A DNA stretch of 64,000 nt, from assembly GCA_945904955.1 (NCBI GenBank), contig CAMDPO010000002.1, positions 1 through 64,000 of the forward strand, written 5' to 3'. The translations under genes and the position numbers were made by a program. The DNA comes from Rhizobium sp. Q54 (GTDB taxonomy: Bacteria; Pseudomonadota; Alphaproteobacteria; UBA2966; CAIVPW01). The first letter of the stretch is position 1. Each line of letters opens with the position of its first letter. Below are positions 55,588-64,000 of this stretch, piece after piece. Under the pieces are notes generated by a model that worked only from the letters and a program-made list of their open reading frames with translations, did no database searches and had not been told where the DNA came from.

Positions 55588-56409
55588 TCAGCGCGCCGCC
55601 TTTACTCTCGTCGCGACCTGCACAAGGAAGTCTTCGAGGCTCTTGCCCGGGTCGTCACTTTCGCCGGAGACCACCTCAATGCCACGCGAACCAAGAACTG
55701 CTTGTTGGACGACATTTGCGGCGTTGAAGAATGCGTATGATGGCGGCCGCTTTCCCGTCGTTTCTCGTTCCCAGAGTTTGCTGAGCCTATAGATCAAAAT
55801 CCTGATGTTCGTGTCATTCAGTCCGTAGCCAATGAATAGGATCGAGTACCGAAGCGCATCGGCCTGAAACTTGAGATCGAGCGCCGACCGAAACTCCATT
55901 CGCTCGAAGTAGTCCGATTCCGAAAGGACTAACGATCCGTCGTCGTCGAAGTCTCCGTGAAACTTGACCACATGTGTCGCGCCTTCTTGAGCGTTCGAGA
56001 TGTCGGCCAAATTCGCGATACGGGTGTAAGGCTTTCCATGCGTGGCCAACGCCCGTTCAATCCAGCGGTCGTAGTTGGTCGTGTAGATTAGCGGGAACTC
56101 AAGCTCGGCGATGAGGCGGTGCACGTTGGACGCGGCAATGTCGATGCTCGCGGCATGCCATTCCGTGTCCATAAAACTTCTTAGCGGCCCCACGGCGCCT
56201 TTCTGTATCTTGTAGTATTCGGCCAACGATTCGTTGTTCCCGAGTCGCCGAAATACGTCAGGGTCAAACCCGAGTTCACTCGCGACTTTCTTGATCAGGC
56301 CATTCCACGTTGGAAGACCCAATCCATCGGAAACGCCCGCGCCAACGAACAGCATTAGTCGGCGCTGGGCGATCAGGTCAGAAACCTTCTCGACCTGATT
56401 CATCGTCAT
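55588..56409 (-). CDS. SIR2-like NADase effector; candidate Kongming KomC
   Basis: MLFVGAGVSDGLGLPTWNGLIKKV (GAGxS), LIYTTNYDRWIERAL (TTNxD), HVVKFHGDFDDDGSLVLSESDY (HGD); start overlaps the upstream stop as ATGA. Confidence 0.88.
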   Translation of the reverse strand: MTMNQVEKVSDLIAQRRLMLFVGAGVSDGLGLPTWNGLIKKVASELGFDPDVFRRLGNNESLAEYYKIQKGAVGPLRSFMDTEWHAASIDIAASNVHRLIAELEFPLIYTTNYDRWIERALATHGKPYTRIANLADISNAQEGATHVVKFHGDFDDDGSLVLSESDYFERMEFRSALDLKFQADALRYSILFIGYGLNDTNIRILIYRLSKLWERETTGKRPPSYAFFNAANVVQQAVLGSRGIEVVSGESDDPGKSLEDFLVQVATRVKAAR

Positions 56410-56963
56410 CTATCCTTGCGCAGCGCGACGTGCGCTTTGGCGAACTTTTCGAGGGCAACTTTCCGCATCGAGATAGAGTTTTTCTTGTCGCCCATCTCCG
56501 CGAACGTCTGCTCGCTGCCCTCTGGCACAAAGACGCAATCCCATTGAAAATCGCGCGATCCGCGCGGCGATGAGGCAATGGTGCCACGAATTGCGCCATC
56601 AAACGTTGCGATCGTCCTTCCGTCACAGAACGCCACAACCGTCTCAGCGACGACTCCCGTCGCCTCCCCGACACCAAAAAGCTTGGAGAAGGTGTCTGCC
56701 TCCAGCGTGTCCCAGAACACCTGAGTCAGGCCGCCGGGCAGCCCCTTTAGACCGTCCAGCCGCAAACCGGTGTGTTCGACCAAGACCGGTCGGCCAGCGA
56801 TGTCGTAGGCGCGAAGACACTTGTCCCGGGCAATGACCTGCATGTCGACCGTTTGGATTTCAGACACCTTGGCTCGCAGAGGCTCGACATCGATTCCGAA
56901 GCTACCCAGAATCGTTCGCACTTCAGCAATCTTGTGATCATTGTTGCTCAGGAACCTGATCAT
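56406..56963 (-). CDS. HAM1/ITPase-fold (non-canonical purine NTP pyrophosphatase-like) protein; candidate Kongming KomB
   Basis: MIRFLSNNDHKIAEVRTILGSFGIDVEPLRAKVSEIQ...PVLVEHTGLRLDGLKGLPGGLTQVFWDTL...KKNSISMRKVALEKF; the catalytic ADDSGL/VEDT motif is VEHTGL. Confidence 0.85.
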   Translation of the reverse strand: MIRFLSNNDHKIAEVRTILGSFGIDVEPLRAKVSEIQTVDMQVIARDKCLRAYDIAGRPVLVEHTGLRLDGLKGLPGGLTQVFWDTLEADTFSKLFGVGEATGVVAETVVAFCDGRTIATFDGAIRGTIASSPRGSRDFQWDCVFVPEGSEQTFAEMGDKKNSISMRKVALEKFAKAHVALRKDR

Positions 56964-57940
56964 GGCGGCGGAAGCCGTGACTGAGCTGCCTTTGCGGCCG
57001 CCGGATCGAATGCGCCCAACCAGCCATTTCCCACGCACTCAGCGACAAATTCCTCGGTCATGCCAGCCGCCCGAAGGTTGGCGAACTCATCCTCCATCGT
57101 CGTGGCCATGAATGCTGGATCGTCCGTATTCACACTGACTTTTACCCCGGCTGCGAGCATTTGAAAGACCGGATGCACGTTGAAACTCGCGACCAATCCG
57201 AGTCTTACGTTGCTGGTTGGGCAAACCTCCACAACGATCTTTCGCGACGCGATCTCCCTTAGCAATCCATCGTCACCTACGCTGCGGATTGCGTGGCCTA
57301 GTCGATCGACTTGGAGAACGTCCAGCGCTTCACGAATGTGAGCGGCATCACACAGCTCGCCGACGTGGCAGGTCGTCTTCAACCCGCCCTGTCGTGCTAG
57401 AGAGAACGCAGATCGAAATGCGGAAGGCGTGTTCACTCGTTCGTTTCCGCACATCCCGAACCCGACCACCAACGTAGAGGCGGTCGCCACGACCAGTCGC
57501 GCAAGAGCCTCGGCGGCCTCCGGACCCCGGTGCCGAACCGCAGTCACGATAAGTCGGCACGCAATGCCGTACTTCGCCTCGCAGTCGCGGATGGCCGGCT
57601 CGAGAGCGCGCAGCAACTCGGCGTACGTCACACCGGCGTCGAGGGCATGATCGGGCGAAACCATCAGTTCGACGTAGCGTGTGTTGGACCTTGCCACGCG
57701 AGCGAGATACGAGTGGCAGACTAGTGCGTAATCTTGAGCACCGCGGACCAACTCGCCCACCAGATGATACTTGTGGAGAAAGTCGTCAAAGCCGCCGAAC
57801 GTAAATTCCTTGTTCGTCGCGATGTCACTGCTCGTTACCCCGTACCGTTGTGCGAGAGACATTGCGACGGCATGAGAAATCGTGCCTCGAAGATGCACAT
57901 GCAGTTCGGCGAAGGGTCTGGTTGGCGGAATAGACGACAT
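56960..57940 (-). CDS. Adenosine deaminase family protein; candidate Kongming KomA
   Basis: ELHVHLRGTI (HxH), TCHVGELCDAAHIREAL (HxGE), RLGHAI, VCPTSNVRLG, VSVNTDDPAFM (DDP). Confidence 0.9.
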   Translation of the reverse strand: MSSIPPTRPFAELHVHLRGTISHAVAMSLAQRYGVTSSDIATNKEFTFGGFDDFLHKYHLVGELVRGAQDYALVCHSYLARVARSNTRYVELMVSPDHALDAGVTYAELLRALEPAIRDCEAKYGIACRLIVTAVRHRGPEAAEALARLVVATASTLVVGFGMCGNERVNTPSAFRSAFSLARQGGLKTTCHVGELCDAAHIREALDVLQVDRLGHAIRSVGDDGLLREIASRKIVVEVCPTSNVRLGLVASFNVHPVFQMLAAGVKVSVNTDDPAFMATTMEDEFANLRAAGMTEEFVAECVGNGWLGAFDPAAAKAAQSRLPPP

Positions 57941-58023
57941 CGACGCTCCCCGATACACGCGCGCTCTTAAGGCTATCGCTGAAATGCCCTCCGCGCAGGT
58001 GGCCGCATTGACGACTTCCCATT

Positions 58024-58038
58024 GTTCCCTTTATGTTC
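58024..58038. promoter_or_regulatory. LexA (SOS) box, alphaproteobacterial GTTC-N7-GTTC type
   Basis: GTTCCCTTTATGTTC: GTTC (58024-58027), N7, GTTC (58035-58038); ends 18 bp before the likely dinB ATG 58057. Confidence 0.8.
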
Positions 58039-58056
58039 TTGGCCACGAGGCTGGGC

Positions 58057-59304
58057 ATGCAATCCGTCGCCGCCATCCTCCATGCGGACTTGGACGCCTT
58101 CTACGCGTCGGTCGAGCAGCTCTTGGATCCCGCGTTGCGCGGGCGGCCGATCGCGGTGGGCGGCGGCGTGGTGCTGGCGGCGTCATACGAAGCCAAGGCG
58201 TTCGGCGTGCGGAGCGCGATGCCGGGATGGCAGGCGCGCAAGCTCTGTCCCGAGCTAATCTTCGTCCCTGGGCACTTCAGCGAATACCAGCGGCTGGGGG
58301 ACGCGGCCATCGACGTGCTGCGGGACTACACGCCGGAGGTCGAGCGCATTTCGATCGACGAGGCGTTCGCGGACGTCGCGGGATCGACGCGCCTGTTCGG
58401 CGAGCCCGCCGCGATCGCGCGATTGGTGCGCGCCCGCGTGCGCGACGAGCTTGGGCTGGCGATTTCCATCGGTGTCGCGCGCACCAAGCACTTGGCGAAG
58501 ATCGCCTCGCAGGTCGCCAAGCCCGACGGTCTGGTGGTCGTCGATCCGGACACCGAGCTCGGCTTCCTGCACGGGCTGCCCGTCGAGCTGATGTGGGGCG
58601 TGGGTCCCGTTACCAAGGCCCGGCTCGCCGACACGGGTGTTACGACGATCGGTCAGTTGGCCCAGCGCTCGCCGGAGGCGGTGGAGCGGCTGCTGGGGCG
58701 AGCGTCGGGGCGAAAGCTCCTGGACCTTGCCTGGAATCGCGACGCCCGCGAAATCCAAACTCATCGCCGCGCGCACTCGGTTGGGGCGCAGTCGGCGCTG
58801 GGCAGGCGGCCGGCGGCGGAACACGTGTACCGGCCGGCGCTGCAGCATCTTGCGGAGCGCATCGCCGGCCGGCTGCGCGCCAAGGACCGTCCGTGCCGCA
58901 CCGTGACCGTGCGCGTGCGCTTCGCGGACCTGCGGTCGGTCACCCGCGCGGTGACGCTGCGGGCGCCGATCTCGGCGACGGCGACGCTGACGGAGATCGC
59001 CGTCGACCTGGTCAGCGGGTTGCTGCGGGATCACCCGGAAGAGAAGAGCATCTCGCTGGTGGCGATCTCGGCGTCCGACTTGGGCGGCGCGACCCTGCAA
59101 CTGGAGCTGCCGTTCCGGCTCCGCGACGATGGCAGCCGGCCTGGTACGCGCAAGGGGATGGCGCGCGAGCGCGCCGACCGCGCCGTCGATGCGATCCGGG
59201 CGCGCTTTGGCTGGGAGGCGGTGGCTTACGCGTCGTCGCAGAACGCAGGGGGCGCGCGCGCGGTTCCGGACGCCTTCCGGAGTCTCGCGGAGAAGGAGCT
59301 CTAG
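58057..59304 (+). CDS. dinB: DNA polymerase IV (Y-family)
   Basis: ILHADLDAFYASVEQLLDPALRGRPIAVGG; ISIDEAFADVAGST; SIGVARTKHLAKIASQVAKPDG. Start 58057 preferred because 58033 lies inside the LexA box. Confidence 0.95.
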   Translation: MQSVAAILHADLDAFYASVEQLLDPALRGRPIAVGGGVVLAASYEAKAFGVRSAMPGWQARKLCPELIFVPGHFSEYQRLGDAAIDVLRDYTPEVERISIDEAFADVAGSTRLFGEPAAIARLVRARVRDELGLAISIGVARTKHLAKIASQVAKPDGLVVVDPDTELGFLHGLPVELMWGVGPVTKARLADTGVTTIGQLAQRSPEAVERLLGRASGRKLLDLAWNRDAREIQTHRRAHSVGAQSALGRRPAAEHVYRPALQHLAERIAGRLRAKDRPCRTVTVRVRFADLRSVTRAVTLRAPISATATLTEIAVDLVSGLLRDHPEEKSISLVAISASDLGGATLQLELPFRLRDDGSRPGTRKGMARERADRAVDAIRARFGWEAVAYASSQNAGGARAVPDAFRSLAEKEL

Positions 59305-59353
59305 CGCACGACATGCGGCGCGCTGCGCGCGAGTCTGTTGACCCTCACCCCGA

Positions 59354-59377
59354 CCCTCCCCCTTTGCAGGGGGAGGG
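59354..59377. terminator. Bidirectional terminator-like hairpin between dinB and metH
   Basis: CCCTCCCCC-tttgca-GGGGGAGGG; same arms as 21438-21460. Confidence 0.7.
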
Positions 59378-59396
59378 TGTGCAGGAGTGCGCGGCG

Positions 59397-62300
59397 CTAG
59401 ACGGAGAAGTACTTCGCCTGCGGGTGCAGGATCACTAGTGCGCTGGTGGACTGCTCCGGGTGAAGCTGGTCGCCCTCGCCGAGGGTCACGCCGATGCGTT
59501 CGGCGCCCAAGAGCTCCAAGAGCTTGCGCTGGTCGGAGAGGTTGGGGCACGCCGGGTAACCGAACGAGTAGCGGCTGCCGCGGTAGTTCTGCTTGAGCAA
59601 GTCGTGCATGTTCGGCGCGTCCTCGGCGCCGAAGCCGAGTTCATGGCGGATGCGCTTGTGGACGTACTCGGCGAGGGCCTCGGTGATCTCGACGCCGAAG
59701 CCGTGCAGGTACAGGTAGTCCTGGTAGCGGTCCTTGGCGAACCAGTCGCGCGCCACTTCGGACGCATGCTGGCCGACCGTCGCCAACTGCAGGCCGACGA
59801 CGTCGCGCTCGCCGGACTTCACGTCGCGGACGAAGTCGGCGATGCATAGGCCGTTCGGCACGTTCTGGCGCGGCAGCGTGAAGCGGCCGACCTCGGCCTT
59901 GTTCTCGCCGTAGAGGATGAGGTCGTTGCCCTCGGCGGCGGCGTGCCAGTAGCCGTAGATCGCCTGCGGCTTGAGGATCTCCTCGCGCAAGCACTGCTCG
60001 GCGATGCGGGCAATGATCGGCTTGAGTTCCTTCTGCGCCCAGGCGTCGAACTCTTCCTTCTTCTTGCCCTGCTTGCGATAGCCCCAGTGGAACTGGAACA
60101 GCATCGTCTCGTTCAGGTAGGGCATCAGCGCCTTGAGGTTGACGCTCTCGATCATGCGCGGTCCGAAGAACGGCGGCGTGGGAACCGGCAGGTCGCGATT
60201 CAGTTCATCGCGCCGGACCTTGGTCTCGGCGATGTCGACCGGGCGCAGGTCGGCGGTCGCCGCCTGGCCGAGCTTCTTGGTGCTCCTCGGCTTGGCGGCG
60301 CGCTTGGCGCGCTGCTCCTGGAGCACCTCGTCGAACTTGCCCTCCATCACGTTGGCCATCAGACCGAGGCCGTCGAATGCGTCCTGGGCGTAGGCGACGC
60401 GGCCGGGGCCGTAGGCGTTGGTGCAGTCGTCCTCGACGTAGGAGCGCGTCAGCGCAGCGCCGCCCAAGAGGACCGGCATGCCGAAGCCCTGGCGCGTCAT
60501 CTCTTCGAGGTTCTCGCGCATGATGACGGTGGACTTCACCAACAGGCCCGACATGCCGACGGCGTCGGCGGCGTGGGTCTTGGCCGCGTCCATGATGGTC
60601 TGGATCGGCTGCTTGATGCCGAGGTTGACGACCTTGTAGCCGTTGTTGGTCAGGATGATATCGACCAGGTTCTTGCCGATGTCGTGCACGTCGCCGCGCA
60701 CGGTGGCGAGCACGATGGTGCCGCGCGCCGGGCCGGCGGCCTTCTCCATGAACGGCTGCAAGAATGCGACGGCCGCCTTCATGGTTTCGGCGGAGGCGAG
60801 CACGAAGGGGAGCTGCATCTTGCCGGCGCCGAACAGCTCGCCCACCACCTTCATGCCGTCGAGCAGGAACGTGTTGATGATGTCGAGGGGCTTGTGCTTG
60901 GTCAGCGCCTCGGTGAGGTCGACGTCGAGGCCCTGGCGGTTGCCGTCGATGATGCGCTCCTTCAAGCGCTCCTCGACGTGCTCGGAGCGGACCTTCTTGG
61001 TCGTCTCGACCTTGCGGTCGCCGAACAGGGCGATGAACGCCTGCAGCGGGTCGTAGCCTTCGCGGCGGCGGTCGTAGATCAGGTCCTCGGCGGCGATGCG
61101 CTCGTCTTCCGGAATCTTGTGCAGCGGCATGATGCGCGCGACGTGGACGATGGCGCCGGTCAAGCCGCGCTTGAGCGCGTGGTCGAGGTAGACCGAGTTC
61201 AGCACGTGGCGGGCGGCCGGGTTGAGGCCGAACGAGATGTTGGAAAGTCCCAGAATGATCTGGCACTCGGGCAGCTCTTTGGCGATGCGCTCGATGCCTT
61301 CGAGCGTCCACAGGCCGAGCTTGCGGTCGTCCTCGTTGCCCGTGCAGATGGTGAAGGTGAGCGGATCGAACAGCAGATCCGACGCGGGCAGGCCGTGCTG
61401 GTTCACGGCGAAGTCGTAGAGACGCTTCGCCACCGCGACCTTCTGGTCGACGGTCTTGGCCATGCCGTCTTCGTCGATGGTGAGAGCAATCACGGCGGCG
61501 CCGAACTTCTTGGCCAGCACCAGGCGCTTGTGCGCCGGCTCCTCGCCGTCCTCGAAGTTGATCGAGTTGATGATCGCCTTGCCGCCGTAGAGGGCGAGCG
61601 AGGATTCGAGCACGGGCAGCTCGGTCGAGTCGATGACGAGGGGTGCGCGGACGGCACCGCGCATGCGCGTGATGACTTCGCCCATCTCTTTGACTTCGTC
61701 GTGGCCGACGTAGGCGCAGCAGAGATCGAGGGCGTGGGAGCCCTCCTTCTCCTGGTCCTTGCCCATGTCGACGCAGCCGTCCCAGTTCTCGGCGTCCTGC
61801 AGTTCGCGGAATTTCTTCGAGCCGTTGGCGTTGCAGCGTTCGCCGATGGAGAGATACGCGTTCTCCTGGCGCAGCTCGACCTGGCCGTAGAGCGAGGCGA
61901 TCGACGGGACGTAGTGGACGGTGCGCTTCACCGGCGTGGGGCGCGCGGCCGACGAACTTCGTTCACTTTGGCCGCGGGTCTTGGAGCCGACGCGCTTCAG
62001 CATGTTGTCGATGGCGGCGATGTGCGGGCCGACAGTGCCGCAGCAGCCGCCGACGATGGAGACACCCTCCTCCACGACGAAGCGTTCCTGCCAGCGCGCG
62101 ATCTCGTCGGGGCCGAGCGGATAGTGGGTCTTGCCTTCGATCAGCTCGGGCAGGCCGGCGTTCGGCTGCACCGAGATGTGGCGGCGCCAGTTGCGCGACA
62201 GCCAGCGCACGTGGTCGGCCATCTCTTGCGGACCGGTGGCGCAGTTGAGGCCCATGGAATCCGCGCCGAGCGCGTCGACGATGGTGGCAGCGGCGGCGAT

Positions 62301-62909
62301 ATCGGCACCGACCAGCAAGGTGCCGGTGGTCTCCACCGTCACCTGGACGAGGATGGGCACGTCTTTCTTGGCGTCGGCGCGGGCGCGCTTGGCGCCGTTG
62401 ATGGCGGCCTTGATCTGCAGCGGGTCCTGGCACGTCTCGACGAGGATCGCGGAAACCCCGCCGGCGACGAGGCCGGCGCACTGGATGGTGAGCGCGTCTT
62501 CCAGCTCCTGGTACGGGATGTGGCCGAGCGTGGGCAGACGCGTGCCGGGGCCGACAGAGCCGAGCACGAAGCGCGTGCGGCCGTCGCCCTTGAACTGGTC
62601 GATCGCTTCCCAGGCGAGCTCGGCGGCGCGCCGGTTGATGGCGTGGGCCTCGTCGCGCAGGCCGAACTCACCCAAGGTGATGGGTGAGCCGCCGAACGAG
62701 TTGGTCTGCACCATGTCGGAGCCGGCGGCGAGGTACGTCGCGTGGATCTCGCGGACGAGGTCCGGCCGGCTCTTGTTCAGGATCTCGGTGCAGTTCTCCT
62801 GGCCGAGATAGTCGCGGTTCAAGTCGAGGTTGCGCGACTGCACCTGGGTACCCATGGCGCCGTCGCACAGCAGAACTCGTTGCGAGAGGTGGTCGAGAAA
62901 ATTGCTCAT
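59397..62909 (-). CDS. metH: Cobalamin-dependent methionine synthase
   Basis: LLCDGAMGTQVQSRNLD; VGGCCGTVGPHI; GDVHDIGKNLVDIILTNNGYKVVNLG (DxHxxG cobalamin motif); C-terminal activation domain FGYPACPNLSDQRKLLELL. Confidence 0.97.
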   Translation of the reverse strand: MSNFLDHLSQRVLLCDGAMGTQVQSRNLDLNRDYLGQENCTEILNKSRPDLVREIHATYLAAGSDMVQTNSFGGSPITLGEFGLRDEAHAINRRAAELAWEAIDQFKGDGRTRFVLGSVGPGTRLPTLGHIPYQELEDALTIQCAGLVAGGVSAILVETCQDPLQIKAAINGAKRARADAKKDVPILVQVTVETTGTLLVGADIAAAATIVDALGADSMGLNCATGPQEMADHVRWLSRNWRRHISVQPNAGLPELIEGKTHYPLGPDEIARWQERFVVEEGVSIVGGCCGTVGPHIAAIDNMLKRVGSKTRGQSERSSSAARPTPVKRTVHYVPSIASLYGQVELRQENAYLSIGERCNANGSKKFRELQDAENWDGCVDMGKDQEKEGSHALDLCCAYVGHDEVKEMGEVITRMRGAVRAPLVIDSTELPVLESSLALYGGKAIINSINFEDGEEPAHKRLVLAKKFGAAVIALTIDEDGMAKTVDQKVAVAKRLYDFAVNQHGLPASDLLFDPLTFTICTGNEDDRKLGLWTLEGIERIAKELPECQIILGLSNISFGLNPAARHVLNSVYLDHALKRGLTGAIVHVARIMPLHKIPEDERIAAEDLIYDRRREGYDPLQAFIALFGDRKVETTKKVRSEHVEERLKERIIDGNRQGLDVDLTEALTKHKPLDIINTFLLDGMKVVGELFGAGKMQLPFVLASAETMKAAVAFLQPFMEKAAGPARGTIVLATVRGDVHDIGKNLVDIILTNNGYKVVNLGIKQPIQTIMDAAKTHAADAVGMSGLLVKSTVIMRENLEEMTRQGFGMPVLLGGAALTRSYVEDDCTNAYGPGRVAYAQDAFDGLGLMANVMEGKFDEVLQEQRAKRAAKPRSTKKLGQAATADLRPVDIAETKVRRDELNRDLPVPTPPFFGPRMIESVNLKALMPYLNETMLFQFHWGYRKQGKKKEEFDAWAQKELKPIIARIAEQCLREEILKPQAIYGYWHAAAEGNDLILYGENKAEVGRFTLPRQNVPNGLCIADFVRDVKSGERDVVGLQLATVGQHASEVARDWFAKDRYQDYLYLHGFGVEITEALAEYVHKRIRHELGFGAEDAPNMHDLLKQNYRGSRYSFGYPACPNLSDQRKLLELLGAERIGVTLGEGDQLHPEQSTSALVILHPQAKYFSV

Positions 62910-62958
62910 GCGTACCCGTTACGCTTCCGATCGCACTGATATGGGAGGGAGAGGAGAC

Positions 62959-63852
62959 TTAGCCAGCCGACGCGGCCATCGCCGGTGCGACCGCCTTAAA
63001 CGGCCGCAGGCCGAGAATATGGCAGATCGAGTAGGTCAGGTCGGCGCGGTTCAGCGTGTAGAAGTGGAAGTCGCTCACGCCTTCATCGCGCAGGTCCTGG
63101 CACTGGCGGATGGCGACGGCGGCGGCGACCTGCTTGCGCGTCTCGGGGTCGTCGTCGAGGCCGTCGAACGCATCGGCGAGTGAACGCGGGACGTGGGCGC
63201 CGCATTTCTTGGCGAACTGCACGATCTTGGCGAAGTTGGTCACCGGCGTGATGCCGGGGACGATCGGCACCGTAATGCCGGCCTTGCGAGCGCGGTCGAG
63301 GAACGCGAGGTAGCGCTGATTGTCGAAAAAGAGCTGGGTGATGGCGCGGGTGGCGCCGGCGTCGATCTTGCGCTTCAGGTTGTCGAGGTCGGCCTGCGCG
63401 CTGGGTGCCTCGGGATGCACCTCCGGATACGCGGCAACCGACAGCTCGAAGTCGGCAACCTTGCGCAGGCCCGCCACCAGGTCGGCGGCGAACGCGTAAC
63501 CGCCCGGATGCGGCGCGTATTTGGTCTGGCCTTCGGGCGGATCGCCGCGCAGGGCGACGATGTGGCGGATGCCGGACGACCAGTACTCGCGCGCGACCGT
63601 GTCCACCTCGGCGCGGGTGGCGCCGACGCAGGTGAGGTGCGCGGCCGAACGCAGGCCGGCTTCGGCTTGGATGCGGCGCACCACCGAGTGCGTGCGCTCG
63701 CGCGTGCTGCCGCCCGCGCCGTAGGTGACGGAGACGAACTTCGGGCCGAGCGGTGCAAGACGTTGCACCGCCTGCCATAGCTGCTCGTTCATCTGCTCGG
63801 TCTTCGGCGGGAAGAACTCGAACGAAACGGAAAGTTTGTTGTCGGGCATCAT
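62959..63852 (-). CDS. metF: Methylenetetrahydrofolate reductase
   Basis: KLSVSFEFFPPKTEQMNEQLWQAVQRLAPLGPKFVSVTYGAGGSTRERTHSVVRRIQ. Confidence 0.95.
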   Translation of the reverse strand: MMPDNKLSVSFEFFPPKTEQMNEQLWQAVQRLAPLGPKFVSVTYGAGGSTRERTHSVVRRIQAEAGLRSAAHLTCVGATRAEVDTVAREYWSSGIRHIVALRGDPPEGQTKYAPHPGGYAFAADLVAGLRKVADFELSVAAYPEVHPEAPSAQADLDNLKRKIDAGATRAITQLFFDNQRYLAFLDRARKAGITVPIVPGITPVTNFAKIVQFAKKCGAHVPRSLADAFDGLDDDPETRKQVAAAVAIRQCQDLRDEGVSDFHFYTLNRADLTYSICHILGLRPFKAVAPAMAASAG

Positions 63853-64000
63853 GCCGCGTTTCTTTCGGAAGCCGGCTGCGCGGGAGCGTCGGCGGCCCAG
63901 ATGGTGACAGTGAGGGGATCGCCGGCGAGCTCGGTCGGCTTGGTCGGCACCAGGCCGGCCGACACGAACCACGCCGCGACTTCGTCGTGGGTGAAGCCTA
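63849..64000 (-). CDS. C-terminal part of the gene upstream of metF, probably ArsR-methyltransferase fusion regulator; truncated by window edge
   Basis: GFTHDEVAAWFVSAGLVPTKPTELAGDPLTVTIWAADAPAQPASERNAA*; stop overlaps the metF ATG (ATGA). Confidence 0.5.
   Translation of the reverse strand, partial: GFTHDEVAAWFVSAGLVPTKPTELAGDPLTVTIWAADAPAQPASERNAA

Noticed and set aside
59943-62687. 914-aa plus-strand ORF
   Set aside because: Antisense shadow of metH in high-GC DNA; low-complexity composition, no recognisable domain.
62910-62958. Possible cobalamin or SAM riboswitch upstream of metH
   Set aside because: Only about 49 bp between metF and metH; no room for the conserved riboswitch core.

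Overview
This is a high-GC, alphaproteobacterial-type chromosomal window of mostly housekeeping genes. From left to right it contains: hflK (partial) and mrp; a decayed phosphotransferase; a CPBP protease and thyX; a small histone-H1-like basic protein; a circularly permuted two-piece tmRNA (ssrA) next to sspB; fumC; a large AsmA protein; a TetR-controlled ABC efflux operon; YeeE/YedE transporters; a UvrD-family helicase; an SMR transporter; aminopeptidase P; a HigBA pair whose toxin is frameshifted; and a contiguous cell-wall/division block on the minus strand (mraZ-rsmH-ftsL-ftsI-murE-murF-mraY-murD-ftsW-murG-murC-murB-ddl-ftsQ-ftsA-ftsZ-lpxC-bamD-recN-ligA). Further right are rnpB, djlA-like, phhB, SDR, Kelch and ArsR/DUF1801 genes, then an accessory island, then dinB, metH and metF. 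The most interesting locus is 55588-57940(-): an ATGA-overlapping three-gene operon encoding an adenosine deaminase, a HAM1/ITPase-like protein that lacks the catalytic Asp, and a SIR2-like NADase. This matches the architecture of the anti-phage signalling system I recall as Kongming (KomA/KomB/KomC; deoxyinosine nucleotide messenger, NAD+ depletion). It lies divergent from dinB across a perfect GTTC-N7-GTTC LexA-type SOS box. Other notable signals are a six-copy 10-bp-period TGGG array (MraZ-box-like) upstream of mraZ, a poly-G(8) frameshift splitting a lipoprotein gene, a perfect 12-2-12 TetR-type operator, and several intergenic palindromic repeats. All calls come from reading the sequence and the ORF track. 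No database search was run.
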